64,000 nt of DNA from Bog-473 sp963804055 (GTDB lineage Bacteria > Actinomycetota > Acidimicrobiia > Acidimicrobiales > RAAP-2). The stretch lies in contig CAWDOU010000008.1 of NCBI GenBank assembly GCA_963804055.1, positions 91,254-155,253 on the forward strand, read 5' to 3'. Numbering within the stretch: the first letter of the stretch is position 1; each line of letters opens with the position of its first letter. A program made the translations under genes and the position numbers. The notes beneath the pieces were generated by a model that saw nothing but the letters and a program-made list of their open reading frames with translations, was not told the DNA's origin and did not search any database. This document shows positions 42,663-51,070 of this stretch, piece after piece.

Positions 42663-42959
42663 TCACAACTCCTCGACACTCAGCACGTCGAGATTACGAA
42701 ACCGCGGTGTGCCGTCGCACAGGACGCGCAACTTCTCGGCAAATGCGGCCGTCTCCGGAAGTTCTGAGTTCGCCATGGCGTCCTCGTACGAGGGGAACTC
42801 CACGATTTGCACGTAGGTGTCCGGGCGATCTCTGTCCTTGGTGAAGATCCCCCGCTGCGCCTTCCGGATCCCCTCCGTCTCCGCCCGCCATCCGCTGACG
42901 AGTGCCTCGACTTCGTCAGGCTTGGTGGTCTCGATCTCGATGATCTGAACGAACGCCAT
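42663..42959 (-). CDS. ABM/dimeric alpha-beta barrel-type small protein
   Basis: 98-aa protein with a ferredoxin-like dimeric barrel pattern: AFVQIIEIETTKPDEVEALVSGWRAETEGIRKAQRGIFTKDRDRPDTYVQIVEFPSYEDAMANSELPETAAFAEKL. Such proteins include antibiotic-biosynthesis monooxygenases and stress-response barrels. No catalytic residue can be assigned. AAAGGAG precedes the ATG, which rules out a longer reading to 43085. Promoter of a two-gene operon with DUF1059. Confidence 0.7.
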   Translation of the reverse strand: MAFVQIIEIETTKPDEVEALVSGWRAETEGIRKAQRGIFTKDRDRPDTYVQIVEFPSYEDAMANSELPETAAFAEKLRVLCDGTPRFRNLDVLSVEEL

Positions 42960-43482
42960 GGCCGCTCCTTTGGCCCGAGTCCTCTTTGCAAGGTAAACCC
43001 GCACAGACAAATTTGCAACGGGAGATGTAGTTGCCTCGGCAGAAGTCGCTGGCCGAGGAGCGCTCTTCAGCCCTGCCCATCGCAATCCCTCAGATCAATC
43101 TCAGCCAAAGCTCATGGCGCTGCCGTGTGGTGGGCCTTCTGAGCCCGGTTCAGACCAGCGGGGTCCAGCGGTTTCCAGTCGGTCCACCGAAATCAGGCGC
43201 TGTAATGGCGCATCCCACTGAAAGATCAGGCCCAGTTGAGGAGGGCTCGGATTCGCGTGTGTCGGAATACCTGCCCACCAACGTCAAGTGTCGTGCTCCA
43301 TTCGCTGGAGGCGCGTCAGCAACTCGGGGGCAAGACTGTGGGCCAACCAGCTCTCGAATCCGACATCGTGGGTCACGCCGGCTTCGAGTACCGCTGTGTA
43401 GCCGACGAACTCATTGACGGTCTCGCCCTAGCCCCGGCTCCCCGACCATGTCCTTGTGATATCTGCTACGGGACAGGGCCCT
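42960..43482. other. 523-bp region with no recognisable gene
   Basis: It lies between the start of the ABM-like gene and the stop of the M56 peptidase gene. Forward frames (43031-43417, 43236-43595) lack ribosome-binding sites and domains. A stretch at about 43290-43440 (LEARQQLGGKTVGQPALESDIVGHAGFEYRCVADELIDG) looks slightly gene-like and could be a decayed gene. Confidence 0.3.
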
Positions 43483-44400
43483 TCATCCCGAGAGCGCCAC
43501 GACTGCCAGAGGCAGAACGAGAATCGCGCCGGCCAGCAGTCCAGAGGCCACGGCAATCCTCTTGGACTTCCGAGAAGATGAAAGCAGCCGGCTGACTCTT
43601 TGGGGCACATCCGAGCCAGCGGCCGATAGCGCACACCGTGGGGCACACCCCGACGCCGCCATGTCCACGAGTGCTCCGGCGAGTGTCAGTGGGTCGTACC
43701 GCCGAGCAGAGTAGTCGTCTGCCGACATCTCAAGCAGCGTGGCGATCTCCAGCGCTACCAGACGAGCGTAGGGGATCCACCGGAAGAGGTTCTTCAGCCC
43801 GAGCATCGGGAGCATCACGAGCCCGTGGCGCTCCTGGACATGGCCACGCTCGTGCTCAATGACCGCCGCAATTTCTGTTGGGCCGAGGAGACGCAGGGTT
43901 CCTTCGCTCAACACGATCCTCGGATGGAGGCCCGGAACGCAGTAGGCAACAGTCCGGCTGTCCGAAAGGAGATCCGTCCCGGGGTAGGCGGCGGACTGAT
44001 GCGCGACGAGATCCAGAAGGCGGCGGTGCCGCGCCCTCGATCGGACCGTCCGGATCATCAGCGATCCGAAGATGAAGACCAGCACGATTCCCAAGTCGGC
44101 CGCAAGGGTGAGAGCCAGTGCGTCATAGAGGCCCAGGCCCTGGAGGGGGTGCCCACTGAAGAGGCTTGCAACGAGTTCTCTGACACCACTGGCGAATCCG
44201 ACCTGATAGCGCGCCACGGCGACGGACAGTCCGGCTCCGATTCCGGCGGCGATCGCGCTAAGCCCGAGGCATTGCCAGCAGAACACCGCTGCACGCGGCG
44301 CTCGGTACACCCACGATGCCCGTGAGAGCCATTTTGAGAAGGGGCCCAGGAGCGCCACGGCGAGCACCGCTAAGAGCCCTGCCGCAACGAGAAGACTCAT
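43483..44400 (-). CDS. M56 (BlaR1/MecR1-like) membrane metallopeptidase
   Basis: 305-aa integral membrane zinc peptidase with about four transmembrane segments and a cytoplasmic catalytic zone. The HExxH motif is H183-E-R-G-H187 in AAVIEHERGHVQERHG, with a possible third ligand in LEMSADDYSARRYDP. BlaR1-type proteins cleave their partner BlaI repressor on signal. There is no extracellular penicillin-binding sensor domain, so the signal is not a beta-lactam bound by a PBP-like domain. Its start overlaps the BlaI gene stop by 4 bp. Confidence 0.85.
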   Translation of the reverse strand: MSLLVAAGLLAVLAVALLGPFSKWLSRASWVYRAPRAAVFCWQCLGLSAIAAGIGAGLSVAVARYQVGFASGVRELVASLFSGHPLQGLGLYDALALTLAADLGIVLVFIFGSLMIRTVRSRARHRRLLDLVAHQSAAYPGTDLLSDSRTVAYCVPGLHPRIVLSEGTLRLLGPTEIAAVIEHERGHVQERHGLVMLPMLGLKNLFRWIPYARLVALEIATLLEMSADDYSARRYDPLTLAGALVDMAASGCAPRCALSAAGSDVPQRVSRLLSSSRKSKRIAVASGLLAGAILVLPLAVVALSG

Positions 44401-44771
44401 CCGTCCCCCTCCTCGGGGCCGGCTGCTGCTTCGTCCAGGGCCCGTCGGAGAATCTCTGCCTCCTCAGGTGACACCGATTCGGCGAAACGGACGAGAACCG
44501 CACTCCTGTTCGTGGTTGCCTCACCGAGGGCGTCAATCATCAATTCGGCTCGATAGGCCTCGCGGGTGTCGGCGGCGGCGAATCGATGCGTCCGGCCGTC
44601 TGTGGTCCGCTCGACCAGGTTCTTTCGGCGTAGGCGTTCGAGGATCGTGAGCACCGTCGTGTAGGCCCTGTCGGGCAATTGATCCGCCACTTCCCGCCCC
44701 GTCAGCGCTTGGGTCTCGGAGTCCCAGAGGACGTCCATCACGCGGCGTTCCAGCTCCCCCAGGCGCCTCAT
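44397..44771 (-). CDS. BlaI/MecI/CopY-family repressor
   Basis: 124-aa winged-helix repressor: LGELERRVMDVLWDSETQALTGREVADQLPDRAYTTVLTILERLRRKNLVERTTDGRTHRFAAADTREAYRAELM is the complete BlaI DNA-binding and dimerisation pattern. It is co-translated with the M56 peptidase (4-bp overlap) and has GGAGG before the ATG. It is divergent from ctaG across 110 bp that contain two BlaI-type dyads, so it very likely represses both directions. Relatives respond to beta-lactams or to copper (CopY). Confidence 0.9.
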   Translation of the reverse strand: MRRLGELERRVMDVLWDSETQALTGREVADQLPDRAYTTVLTILERLRRKNLVERTTDGRTHRFAAADTREAYRAELMIDALGEATTNRSAVLVRFAESVSPEEAEILRRALDEAAAGPEEGDG

Positions 44772-44826
44772 GAGCGGTCCTCCGGATCGGTTCTCTTCTC
44801 AGGGTCAGCCATGGCGTTCCTTGTTC

Positions 44827-44849
44827 TACTACTACGCGCCGTAGTTGTA
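44827..44849. promoter_or_regulatory. BlaI-type operator dyad 1
   Basis: TACTACTAC, 5-bp spacer, GTAGTTGTA: 9-bp arms with one mismatch. Its centre (44838) is 21 bp from that of dyad 2, that is two helical turns, so dimers would sit on the same DNA face. Confidence 0.8.
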
Positions 44850-44871
44850 CTACTACGTTATGTAGTAGTAC
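44847..44871. promoter_or_regulatory. BlaI-type operator dyad 2 (perfect)
   Basis: GTACTACTAC, 5-bp spacer GTTAT, GTAGTAGTAC: perfect 10-bp arms, with the TACTAC/GTAGTA core typical of BlaI/MecI sites. It ends 10 bp before the ctaG GTG start, so it must overlap the ctaG promoter or transcription start. Confidence 0.85.
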
Positions 44872-44881
44872 CTTTTGCCTC

Positions 44882-45796
44882 GTGATCGCAGCTCTCTACG
44901 ACGAGCCACTGCCACCTCTCGCCGGCCACGAGTTCGTCTCGACGCAGTTCGAGTTCGTCCCGGTGGCAATGATCCTGGTCGCCTTCGTCCTCTATCTCTG
45001 GGCCGTGAAGCGCAACAACGCCCTCCACGCCCGGCACCCCTGGTCGGTGGGCAAGACCGTTGCCTGGATCGGTGCCCTCTTCACGACTGGTGTGGCCATC
45101 TTCAGCTTCGTCGGCGTCTACGACGGCGAGCTCTTCTGGGACCACATGATCCAGCACCTGATCCTGATCATGGTGGCCGCTCCTCTCTTCGCCATCGCCT
45201 CTCCCCTGGACCTGGCCTGGCGCTCGACCTCGGGCGCCGCACACATCGTCGTCACCGAGGCTTTGCGCTCGAGGATCGCCAAGCTCTTCGGCCATCCCGT
45301 CACGGCCTTCGTCCTCTATGCCGTGATGATCCCGGTGAGCCATCTCACCAGTTGGTACAACCTCACGCTCGAACACGAAAGCGTCCACAACGCGGAGCAT
45401 CTGGCGTTTCTAATCGTCGGGTATCTGTTCTGGCGCCAGATCTTCGGAAGTGATCCCAACAGGTACCGACTCCACCCCGCGCTGCAGTTCTTCTATCTCT
45501 TCATGGCCATCCCCATCGACACCTTCACAGGCCTGTCTCTTGCGGGGGCGAACAAGGAGCTCTTCCCCGCTTACTTCGCCACGCACCGGAACTGGGGCCC
45601 GTCCTACATCACCGACCTTCATGTAGGCGGGGACATCATGTGGGTCGTTGGCGACACGTTGATGCTCTGGCCGATGATCCCGGTCGCACTGCGTTGGATG
45701 CATATGGATGAGCGCAAGGCGATCCGCGTCGATCGCGAGTTGGATGCGGAGCGGGAAGCTGGCTCGAGCCCCTCCGCTGTTTCTTCGGGACCGTGA
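44882..45796 (+). CDS. ctaG: Cytochrome c oxidase assembly factor CtaG (caa3 type)
   Basis: 304-aa membrane protein of the caa3_CtaG family with about seven helices: FVPVAMILVAFVLYLWAV, TVAWIGALFTTGVAIFSFVGVY, FWDHMIQHLILIMVAAPLFAIASPLDLAW (histidine-rich MIQH motif), AFVLYAVMIPVSHLTSWY and AEHLAFLIVGYLFWRQIFG. CtaG is needed to insert CuB into cytochrome c oxidase. The GTG at 44882 lacks a ribosome-binding site and is preceded directly by the BlaI dyads, so the transcript is probably leaderless or nearly so. It overlaps the SCO1 start by 4 bp. Confidence 0.85.
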   Translation: MIAALYDEPLPPLAGHEFVSTQFEFVPVAMILVAFVLYLWAVKRNNALHARHPWSVGKTVAWIGALFTTGVAIFSFVGVYDGELFWDHMIQHLILIMVAAPLFAIASPLDLAWRSTSGAAHIVVTEALRSRIAKLFGHPVTAFVLYAVMIPVSHLTSWYNLTLEHESVHNAEHLAFLIVGYLFWRQIFGSDPNRYRLHPALQFFYLFMAIPIDTFTGLSLAGANKELFPAYFATHRNWGPSYITDLHVGGDIMWVVGDTLMLWPMIPVALRWMHMDERKAIRVDRELDAEREAGSSPSAVSSGP

Positions 45797-46572
45797 TTCG
45801 CCGCTCAAAGCGGGATCGTCGAGGACGGTCGGGCGCAGGGATAGCGATCATTCTCGTCGCTGTCGCGAGCCTCCTCACCGCATGCGGAAGCGCAGGCGAT
45901 CCACCCGCCCCACCGCAATCACAAGGCGTTGTGGAAAACCGGGCGATACCCGATGTCCCCTTGATCTCAAGCTCGGGGACGCCGACCTCGCTACGAGACT
46001 ACCGCGGCAAGGACATCGTGATGGCGCCGTTCCTCTCCCTCTGCCAGGACGAATGCCCGCTGGTCACCGGTGCGTTCATCGCCCTCCAGCGCGACGTCCG
46101 TGCGGCGGGTCTGGGAAGCAAAGTGGTGTTCATGGAGATCACCGTGGACCCGGGCCGCGACAGCCCCTCTCGCCTTGCGGCCTACTCCAAGGAGTTCGGT
46201 GCCGACTGGGTCCTGGCCACCGGAACGCCGGCCAACCTCGATGCGCTGTGGAAGTTCCTCGGCGTATCGGTGCAGATCGTCCCTGAGGAGCAGCCGGCCA
46301 AGATCGATTGGTACACCGGCAAGCCGCTTACGTACGACGTCGACCATACCGACGGCTACTTCCTCATCGACTCCGCCGGCCACGAGCGCTTCAGCGATTC
46401 GAATCCACCCGATCTGCACGGGCACCTGGACAAAAAGCTCACGAATCTGCTCAACGACGGCGGGCTGCAGAATCTCGACCACCAGGGCAATCCCAATTGG
46501 ACCCTCTCCGACGCGCTGAGCTCAATCAGCTGGCTGGTGGGTCAGAACATCCCAGGCATCGCGAACACCTGA
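45793..46572 (+). CDS. SCO1/SenC lipoprotein copper chaperone
   Basis: 259-aa lipoprotein: lipobox LLTAC with Cys31, then a thioredoxin fold with the copper site C84-x3-C88 in LSLCQDECPLVTGAF and the third ligand His in YDVDHTDGYFLIDS. It should load or reduce the CuA site of oxidase subunit II outside the membrane. The GTG start overlaps the ctaG stop (GTGA), so it is under the same BlaI-type control. Paralogue of the SCO at 35578-36330. Confidence 0.88.
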   Translation: MIRRSKRDRRGRSGAGIAIILVAVASLLTACGSAGDPPAPPQSQGVVENRAIPDVPLISSSGTPTSLRDYRGKDIVMAPFLSLCQDECPLVTGAFIALQRDVRAAGLGSKVVFMEITVDPGRDSPSRLAAYSKEFGADWVLATGTPANLDALWKFLGVSVQIVPEEQPAKIDWYTGKPLTYDVDHTDGYFLIDSAGHERFSDSNPPDLHGHLDKKLTNLLNDGGLQNLDHQGNPNWTLSDALSSISWLVGQNIPGIANT

Positions 46573-46674
46573 TGGCGCCCGATCGCCTCCGCACGACGTT
46601 GGGGAGCGGGGCCGCTCCGGACGGCTTCGTGAGAGAACACCGACCTGGACGGATCGATTGGGGGATTGCGAAAC

Positions 46675-48654
46675 ATGGTTGACATCACCGAATCTCCAGA
46701 CACGAGCCAACGTCGGGATTTTCGCCTCGTGCGGACACAGCGGGTCCTCCAGATCATCTTGGGACTCTTCTGGCTGCTCGACGCCGGCCTCCAGTTCCAG
46801 CCCTACATGTTCAGCAGCAACTTCACCACGACCTACTTGTTGAACAACGCCCAGAACCAGCCCGATGTGATCCGCTGGATCATCACGAACGTGGGCAACT
46901 TCGTCGGGCCCCACGTCGCGGTCTGGAACACCTTCTTTGCGCTGATTCAGGTGGCTATCGGACTGGGATTGTTATTCCGCCGGACCGTGCGACCCTCCCT
47001 TGTTGTCTCATTCTTCTGGGCCTTCGGCGTCTGGTTCTTCGGGGAAGGCCTCGGCCTGATCTTCACCGGGTCGGCGTCAGCCCTCACCGGCGCTCCGGGC
47101 TCGGTCTTCCTCTATGGACTGATCGGGCTGATGGCCTGGCCGCGGTCCGTACCCGCCGAGGAGGGCGATGAGACGGAACCGAGCGTCGGCATCGCCTCCT
47201 CGGCCGCCGGGCAGGGCCTCGGCGGGGCGGTGACTCCGCTGCTGGTGTGGTGCGGGTACTGGTCGCTGGCGGCGATCCTGTTCCTCCTCCCCGACAACCG
47301 GACCCCGACATCGGTGTCGAGTGCGATCACAGGCATGTCATCGGGCGAGCCGAGTGCCTACTCCCACCTTCTCAACAGCCTTGGCAACCATTTCGGCAGC
47401 GGTGGAGTGTGGACGACCTGGCTCCTGGCCATCGGATCCCTCGTCATCGGATTCGGGCCGCTGGTGTTCCGCCGACCGACTCCGTTCCTGGCCGCTGGTG
47501 GCTTGTTGGCGACCTTCTTCTGGGTGAGCGGCCAGGGTCTCGGAGGCATCTTTACGGGCTCGGGAACCGATCCGAACTCCGGTCCGCTGATCGTGCTCCT
47601 GGCGCTGGCCATGGTGCCGGCCGTGCTGCCGGATACGACGTCTTGGCTTTCGCCGTTCTCGACCGCGCTCTTTCGATACCCCGTGTTGGTGCTGGGGAGC
47701 CTGGTCGCGCTGCTCGCGGGGCTCTTCCTCAGCGCCGCCTACCCCGTGGCCGCCCAGGAGTCGACCAGCACGGCCATGGCCGGCATGGCCGGCATGGCCG
47801 GGGCGACCTCGGGTTCGGGGGGCGCGACTTCGACAACCGCCACCTGCACTCGAGGAAACAATGGGGCGCCGAGGACCGGGCTGGACATCCAGAACACACC
47901 GAACATGGTCATGGCTGGGCCGGGCACCAACATGAACATGAACGGGGCCGACGCCAGCGCGGCGGCTGGGCTGAACACCACTAAATCGAACTGGCACTAC
48001 ACCGGTCCGGCATTGCCAGCGGCAGAGGCCCGGGCCCTGTTGGCCCATGGCGCCAACGGGTCCGCCAGCGTCCATATGGCGGCCCAAGGATGCTCACCTG
48101 AGCCGACGTTCTCCCAACAGATCAATGCCACCCAGTACGTCCAAGCCACGAGCCAGGAGGTGGCTCGTTACTCCACGCCAGCGGCAGCACAGGCCGCAGG
48201 GTACGAGCCAGTAAGTCCGACCGGCTACCCGGTCGTCTACTACGTGGACCCGGCCATTGTGACGGCGAATCAATCCGCTGGCCGCACCCTCGATCCCTCT
48301 GCCGTCGATGGGCTCGTCTACGCCACGACACCCTCAGGAGAGCAAGTTCTTGCTGCTGCGATGTACTTGCTTCCCGCCTCATTCATCAATGATCCACCGA
48401 TGCCCTACGGCTCGCTCGTCCAATGGCACGAACGCACCGGGCTGTGTGTTCCCGAGACCGGATCGCCGGCCGTACCTCTTTCGATCTCCGGATTCGCACC
48501 GTGTTCGACGGGTTCAACCACAGGACCCACCCCGTATATGACGATGGTGTGGCAGGTTCCTGTCGCCGGTGGACCACTTGCGATCCAACCGCCCGACATC
48601 CAGATAATCGAAGCGGCGACGATGCAGACGAGCTCCTCCGGCCTTGCCCCGTGA
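46675..48654 (+). CDS. Large membrane protein with Met-rich segment and exported C-terminal domain
   Basis: About 659-aa protein of no family I can name with certainty. Residues ~15-370 contain about nine hydrophobic helices, partly DoxX-like (VLQIILGLFWLLDAGLQFQPYM, FFALIQVAIGLGLLFRR). A Met-rich low-complexity linker follows (TAMAGMAGMAGATS, NTPNMVMAGPGTNMNMNGADA), of the kind that binds Cu(I). The last ~180 residues form an extracytoplasmic domain with VARYSTPAAAQAAGYEPVSPTGYPVVYYVDP and three Cys. It follows ctaG and SCO1 in the same direction (102 bp after SCO1), so a copper-handling role is likely. ATG at 46675 with GGGGGA upstream. Confidence 0.65.
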   Translation: MVDITESPDTSQRRDFRLVRTQRVLQIILGLFWLLDAGLQFQPYMFSSNFTTTYLLNNAQNQPDVIRWIITNVGNFVGPHVAVWNTFFALIQVAIGLGLLFRRTVRPSLVVSFFWAFGVWFFGEGLGLIFTGSASALTGAPGSVFLYGLIGLMAWPRSVPAEEGDETEPSVGIASSAAGQGLGGAVTPLLVWCGYWSLAAILFLLPDNRTPTSVSSAITGMSSGEPSAYSHLLNSLGNHFGSGGVWTTWLLAIGSLVIGFGPLVFRRPTPFLAAGGLLATFFWVSGQGLGGIFTGSGTDPNSGPLIVLLALAMVPAVLPDTTSWLSPFSTALFRYPVLVLGSLVALLAGLFLSAAYPVAAQESTSTAMAGMAGMAGATSGSGGATSTTATCTRGNNGAPRTGLDIQNTPNMVMAGPGTNMNMNGADASAAAGLNTTKSNWHYTGPALPAAEARALLAHGANGSASVHMAAQGCSPEPTFSQQINATQYVQATSQEVARYSTPAAAQAAGYEPVSPTGYPVVYYVDPAIVTANQSAGRTLDPSAVDGLVYATTPSGEQVLAAAMYLLPASFINDPPMPYGSLVQWHERTGLCVPETGSPAVPLSISGFAPCSTGSTTGPTPYMTMVWQVPVAGGPLAIQPPDIQIIEAATMQTSSSGLAP

Positions 48655-49135
48655 CAAGCCATGGACCGTTGCGCCCTACAGATGCCGTTGTACGTCCTCG
48701 GGTTGTCCCTCCCCCGCCAGGCTGGTCGTTCGCCGTTCCGTTGATTTAGCACTAAAGTGGGCCCGATGTCCCTTCACCACATCGAATGCGACACTCACCC
48801 ACCGAGACCCACGCCAAGGGAATTCAGGAGACCCCTAACCCGGCGCTCGTTGGCCCCGGGCGTCGCTCCCTACGCCCATCGTCCGAGCGCTGGGTCCACA
48901 CGCCCGGTCTGCCCAGCGGACTGCCTTCGGTCACTCGGCCCCGTGTCGCTTCGACCCGATGACGGTGTCGACACGGTGGTCTGGCTTGGTGTCGACGCAG
49001 CACCACCTCTTGCGACAGCTCTGCCCACCCTCGCAATCGGTCGAAAGTGGTTCCAGTGCAACCGACGCATCCGTGGCCTGGGCGAACTGCCCGGACGCGA
49101 CCACCGGAGGGCCGCCAAGAGGAAGGCCACTGGCT
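48655..49135. other. 481-bp region upstream of the photolyase
   Basis: It holds the photolyase promoter. TTTAG-CA-CTAAA (48745-48756) is an AT-rich dyad and possible operator. Overlapping forward frames (48757-49191 and the 5' extension from 48959) have no recognisable domain. Confidence 0.35.
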
Positions 49136-50515
49136 GTGGAGTTGGTGCGCGCCGCGGTTCGGGATCGGGAGGGACCGCTGACGAACGATGACCAGGTAGC
49201 CCTGGTCATCTTCACTCGCGACCTCCGCGTCACCGACCACCCTGCACTCACCGCCGCAGGACGGGCGTCGAGGGTGGTCTGCGCATTCATCCACGACGCA
49301 GCGCTGAAGTCAGGCCGGCCGATGCACCCGCTTCGAACCCGCTTTCTTTCAGAGTGTCTCGCTGACCTCGACGTCTCCCTCCGGCGGCTGGGATCTCGAC
49401 TCGAGGTGCGAGAAGGCAAGTGGGTAGACGAGGTCCTCGGGCTCGCCGCACAGAGCGGTGCACGGTCGATCCACATGAGCGACGACGTGACGCCCTATGC
49501 GCAGCGACGATTTGCCCGACTGGAGGCCGCGGCGGGACAGACCATTGAAGTGTGCCGCAGCCCTGGCCTCACAACATTGCCCCCGGGAGTCCTCACGCCG
49601 GCGGGCGGGGACCATTACCGCGTCTTCACACCCTTCTACAGACGATGGCTCACCACCCCGAGGCGGCACCTCCTGCCCCCGCCCGCCTGGCTACCGACGG
49701 TTGACGGCACCAATCCGAGGCCTTGGTCCCGGTCCGCAAAGACGCTCCCCACGTCGCCACTCCCCCTGGGCTCGGGGGGCGAGCACGCCGCCGCGACACG
49801 GCTTGCGGCCTGGGCTGCCGGAGGCATCACCCGCTACGGCGAGCATCGAGACGACCTCGCTGAACCGGCGCACTCCGGGCTCTCGCGGGACTTGCACTTC
49901 GGCTGTATCTCCCCGCTCCAGGTCGAAATCTTGATCGACGGTCTCCCAGGGGCCGGACCATTCCTTCGGCAGCTGTGTTGGCGTGACTTTTACCTCCAGA
50001 TCCTCGCGGCGCGGCCCGAAGCAGCATGGTCCGATTACGTCGAACGGGGACGTCGGCCCCGCACGGACCCGGTGAGATTCGAGGCGTGGCGCAAGGGCCG
50101 CACGGGCGTGCCAATCGTCGACGCAGCGATGCGACAGCTGGCACTCGAAGGTTTTCTTCCGAACCGCGCCCGAATGATCGCAGCATCGTTTCTGACGAGG
50201 AACCTCGGGCTCGACTGGCGCGACGGCGCACGACACTTCCTCGAACACCTCGTCGACGCGGACGTCGCACTCAACAATTTGAACTGGCAATGGATGGCCG
50301 GGCGCGGTACCGGCGCGAACCCCCACCGGGTCCTCAGCCCTACACGCCAGGGGAACCGGTTCGATCCGGATGGCACCTACGTACGCCGGCACGTGCCAGA
50401 GCTCCTCGGACTCGACTCGGCCCGGATCCATGAACCGTGGCGCCTCGGCCGACGCGAACTCGCTCGCCTCGGCTACCAGGCTCCCATCGTGCCTCTCGGA
50501 GATGTGGTCGCGTGA
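49136..50515 (+). CDS. phrB: Deoxyribodipyrimidine photolyase (class I)
   Basis: About 459-aa DNA photolyase that repairs cyclobutane pyrimidine dimers with blue light. The N-terminal Rossmann domain begins VALVIFTRDLRVTDHPALTAAG. The C-terminal FAD domain has LHFGCISP, FLRQLCWRDFYLQIL, GRTGVPIVDAAMRQLALEGFLPNRARMIAASFLTRNLGLDWR and NNLNWQWMAGRGTGANPHRVLSPTRQG followed by FDPDGTYVRRHVPEL. The frame is open to 48959, but the extra N-terminus is unlike the family; the GTG at 49136 has AGAGGAAGG about 10 bases upstream. A cryptochrome-like role is less likely given the intact repair motifs. Confidence 0.88.
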   Translation: MELVRAAVRDREGPLTNDDQVALVIFTRDLRVTDHPALTAAGRASRVVCAFIHDAALKSGRPMHPLRTRFLSECLADLDVSLRRLGSRLEVREGKWVDEVLGLAAQSGARSIHMSDDVTPYAQRRFARLEAAAGQTIEVCRSPGLTTLPPGVLTPAGGDHYRVFTPFYRRWLTTPRRHLLPPPAWLPTVDGTNPRPWSRSAKTLPTSPLPLGSGGEHAAATRLAAWAAGGITRYGEHRDDLAEPAHSGLSRDLHFGCISPLQVEILIDGLPGAGPFLRQLCWRDFYLQILAARPEAAWSDYVERGRRPRTDPVRFEAWRKGRTGVPIVDAAMRQLALEGFLPNRARMIAASFLTRNLGLDWRDGARHFLEHLVDADVALNNLNWQWMAGRGTGANPHRVLSPTRQGNRFDPDGTYVRRHVPELLGLDSARIHEPWRLGRRELARLGYQAPIVPLGDVVA

Positions 50516-50599
50516 ACGCGGAACGGTTCGCCGACCGATCACACGCTGGGCTACGGGGGGGCGTACTGACTTCGAAGGTGGTGGCACCGCAAATATCGA

Positions 50600-50816
50600 G
50601 GACTCGAACTCCATCAACCATCCGATCGGTCAGTGGAGTGGGGACCGCCGAGGCGGCGCGGACCTGCCGTGCAGCGTGGAGTTCGACGACGAGGGTCGAC
50701 TCGCAAAGGTGAAGATCGTCGACCCGTCGTTCCACCACTGGCCCGCGCCGCCGGTCCCGCTGGTCGACATTGCGCACAAGAGATTCAACCTCTCGCACGC
50801 CGGGGACGCTCTCTGA
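50600..50816 (+). pseudogene. C-terminal remnant resembling a hydrogenase large subunit (HycE/Nuo49-like)
   Basis: Reading forward to the TGA at 50814-50816: GADLPCSVEFDDEGRLAKVKIVDPSFHHWPAPPVPLVD..HKRFNLSHAGDAL. This resembles the last ~50 residues of group 4 hydrogenase/HycE-type large subunits, which end in a WPAL..DFPL.NKSF.L.YAG pattern, with an internal deletion where DFPL should be. There is no start codon or upstream part, because the photolyase gene ends at 50515. It is a broken fragment. Family assignment is from memory of the pattern and is tentative. Confidence 0.4.
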
Positions 50817-50817
50817 T

Positions 50818-50907
50818 CGCCGTTGTGGGCTCCAGCCGACGGCAGATGTCGGCGAGCGCTACCAACGCCTTGAGCTCTCGCAGGGCATTCGAGCGGTTGG
50901 CCCCGAA
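50818..50907 (-). mobile_element. Tyrosine integrase N-terminal scrap
   Basis: About 30 codons read on the reverse strand as SNALRELKALVALADICRRLEPTTA, matching SEALRELKALAAHANIAPAVGAHTTVA of the integrase fragment at 63609-63890. One extra base near 50885 shifts the frame relative to that copy. It is joined directly to a GH35 fragment, so it marks an insertion or recombination scar. Confidence 0.6.
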
Positions 50908-51070
50908 TGGTGCGCGCGAGCACTGTGTCACAGCCGGCGTCGATGACTCCTTTCCACCTGGAGGCCATCAGCCGACCGGTCGAGCCGCTCGAGTTGTGCA
51001 GCTCTCCCCCGAGCAGCAGTGAGGGTTTCCCATTGACTAAGAGCTGGCCGCCGTGAAGCTGTGAGGTCAT
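50908..51070 (-). pseudogene. N-terminal fragment of a GH35-type beta-galactosidase
   Basis: Starting at the ATG at 51070, with a GAAGG-type ribosome-binding site, the reading is LLVNGKPSLLLGGELHNSSGSTGRLMASRWKGVIDAGCDTVLA. This is the N-terminal substrate-barrel start of GH35/DUF5597 beta-galactosidases (DGKPFLMLGGELHNSS..YM...W..L...NTVLAPV). It stops after about 54 residues and runs in frame into integrase sequence (RTIRG). It lies 51 bp after the PhyH gene, so it was probably the next gene of that operon. Confidence 0.65.

Noticed and set aside
48757..49191. 145-codon forward frame upstream of the photolyase
   Set aside because: Arg/Pro-rich composition typical of shadow frames and it runs into the photolyase start region; no domain.
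49136..50515. Cryptochrome instead of photolyase
   Set aside because: The FAD domain shows the standard bacterial class I photolyase motifs and no cryptochrome tail extension.
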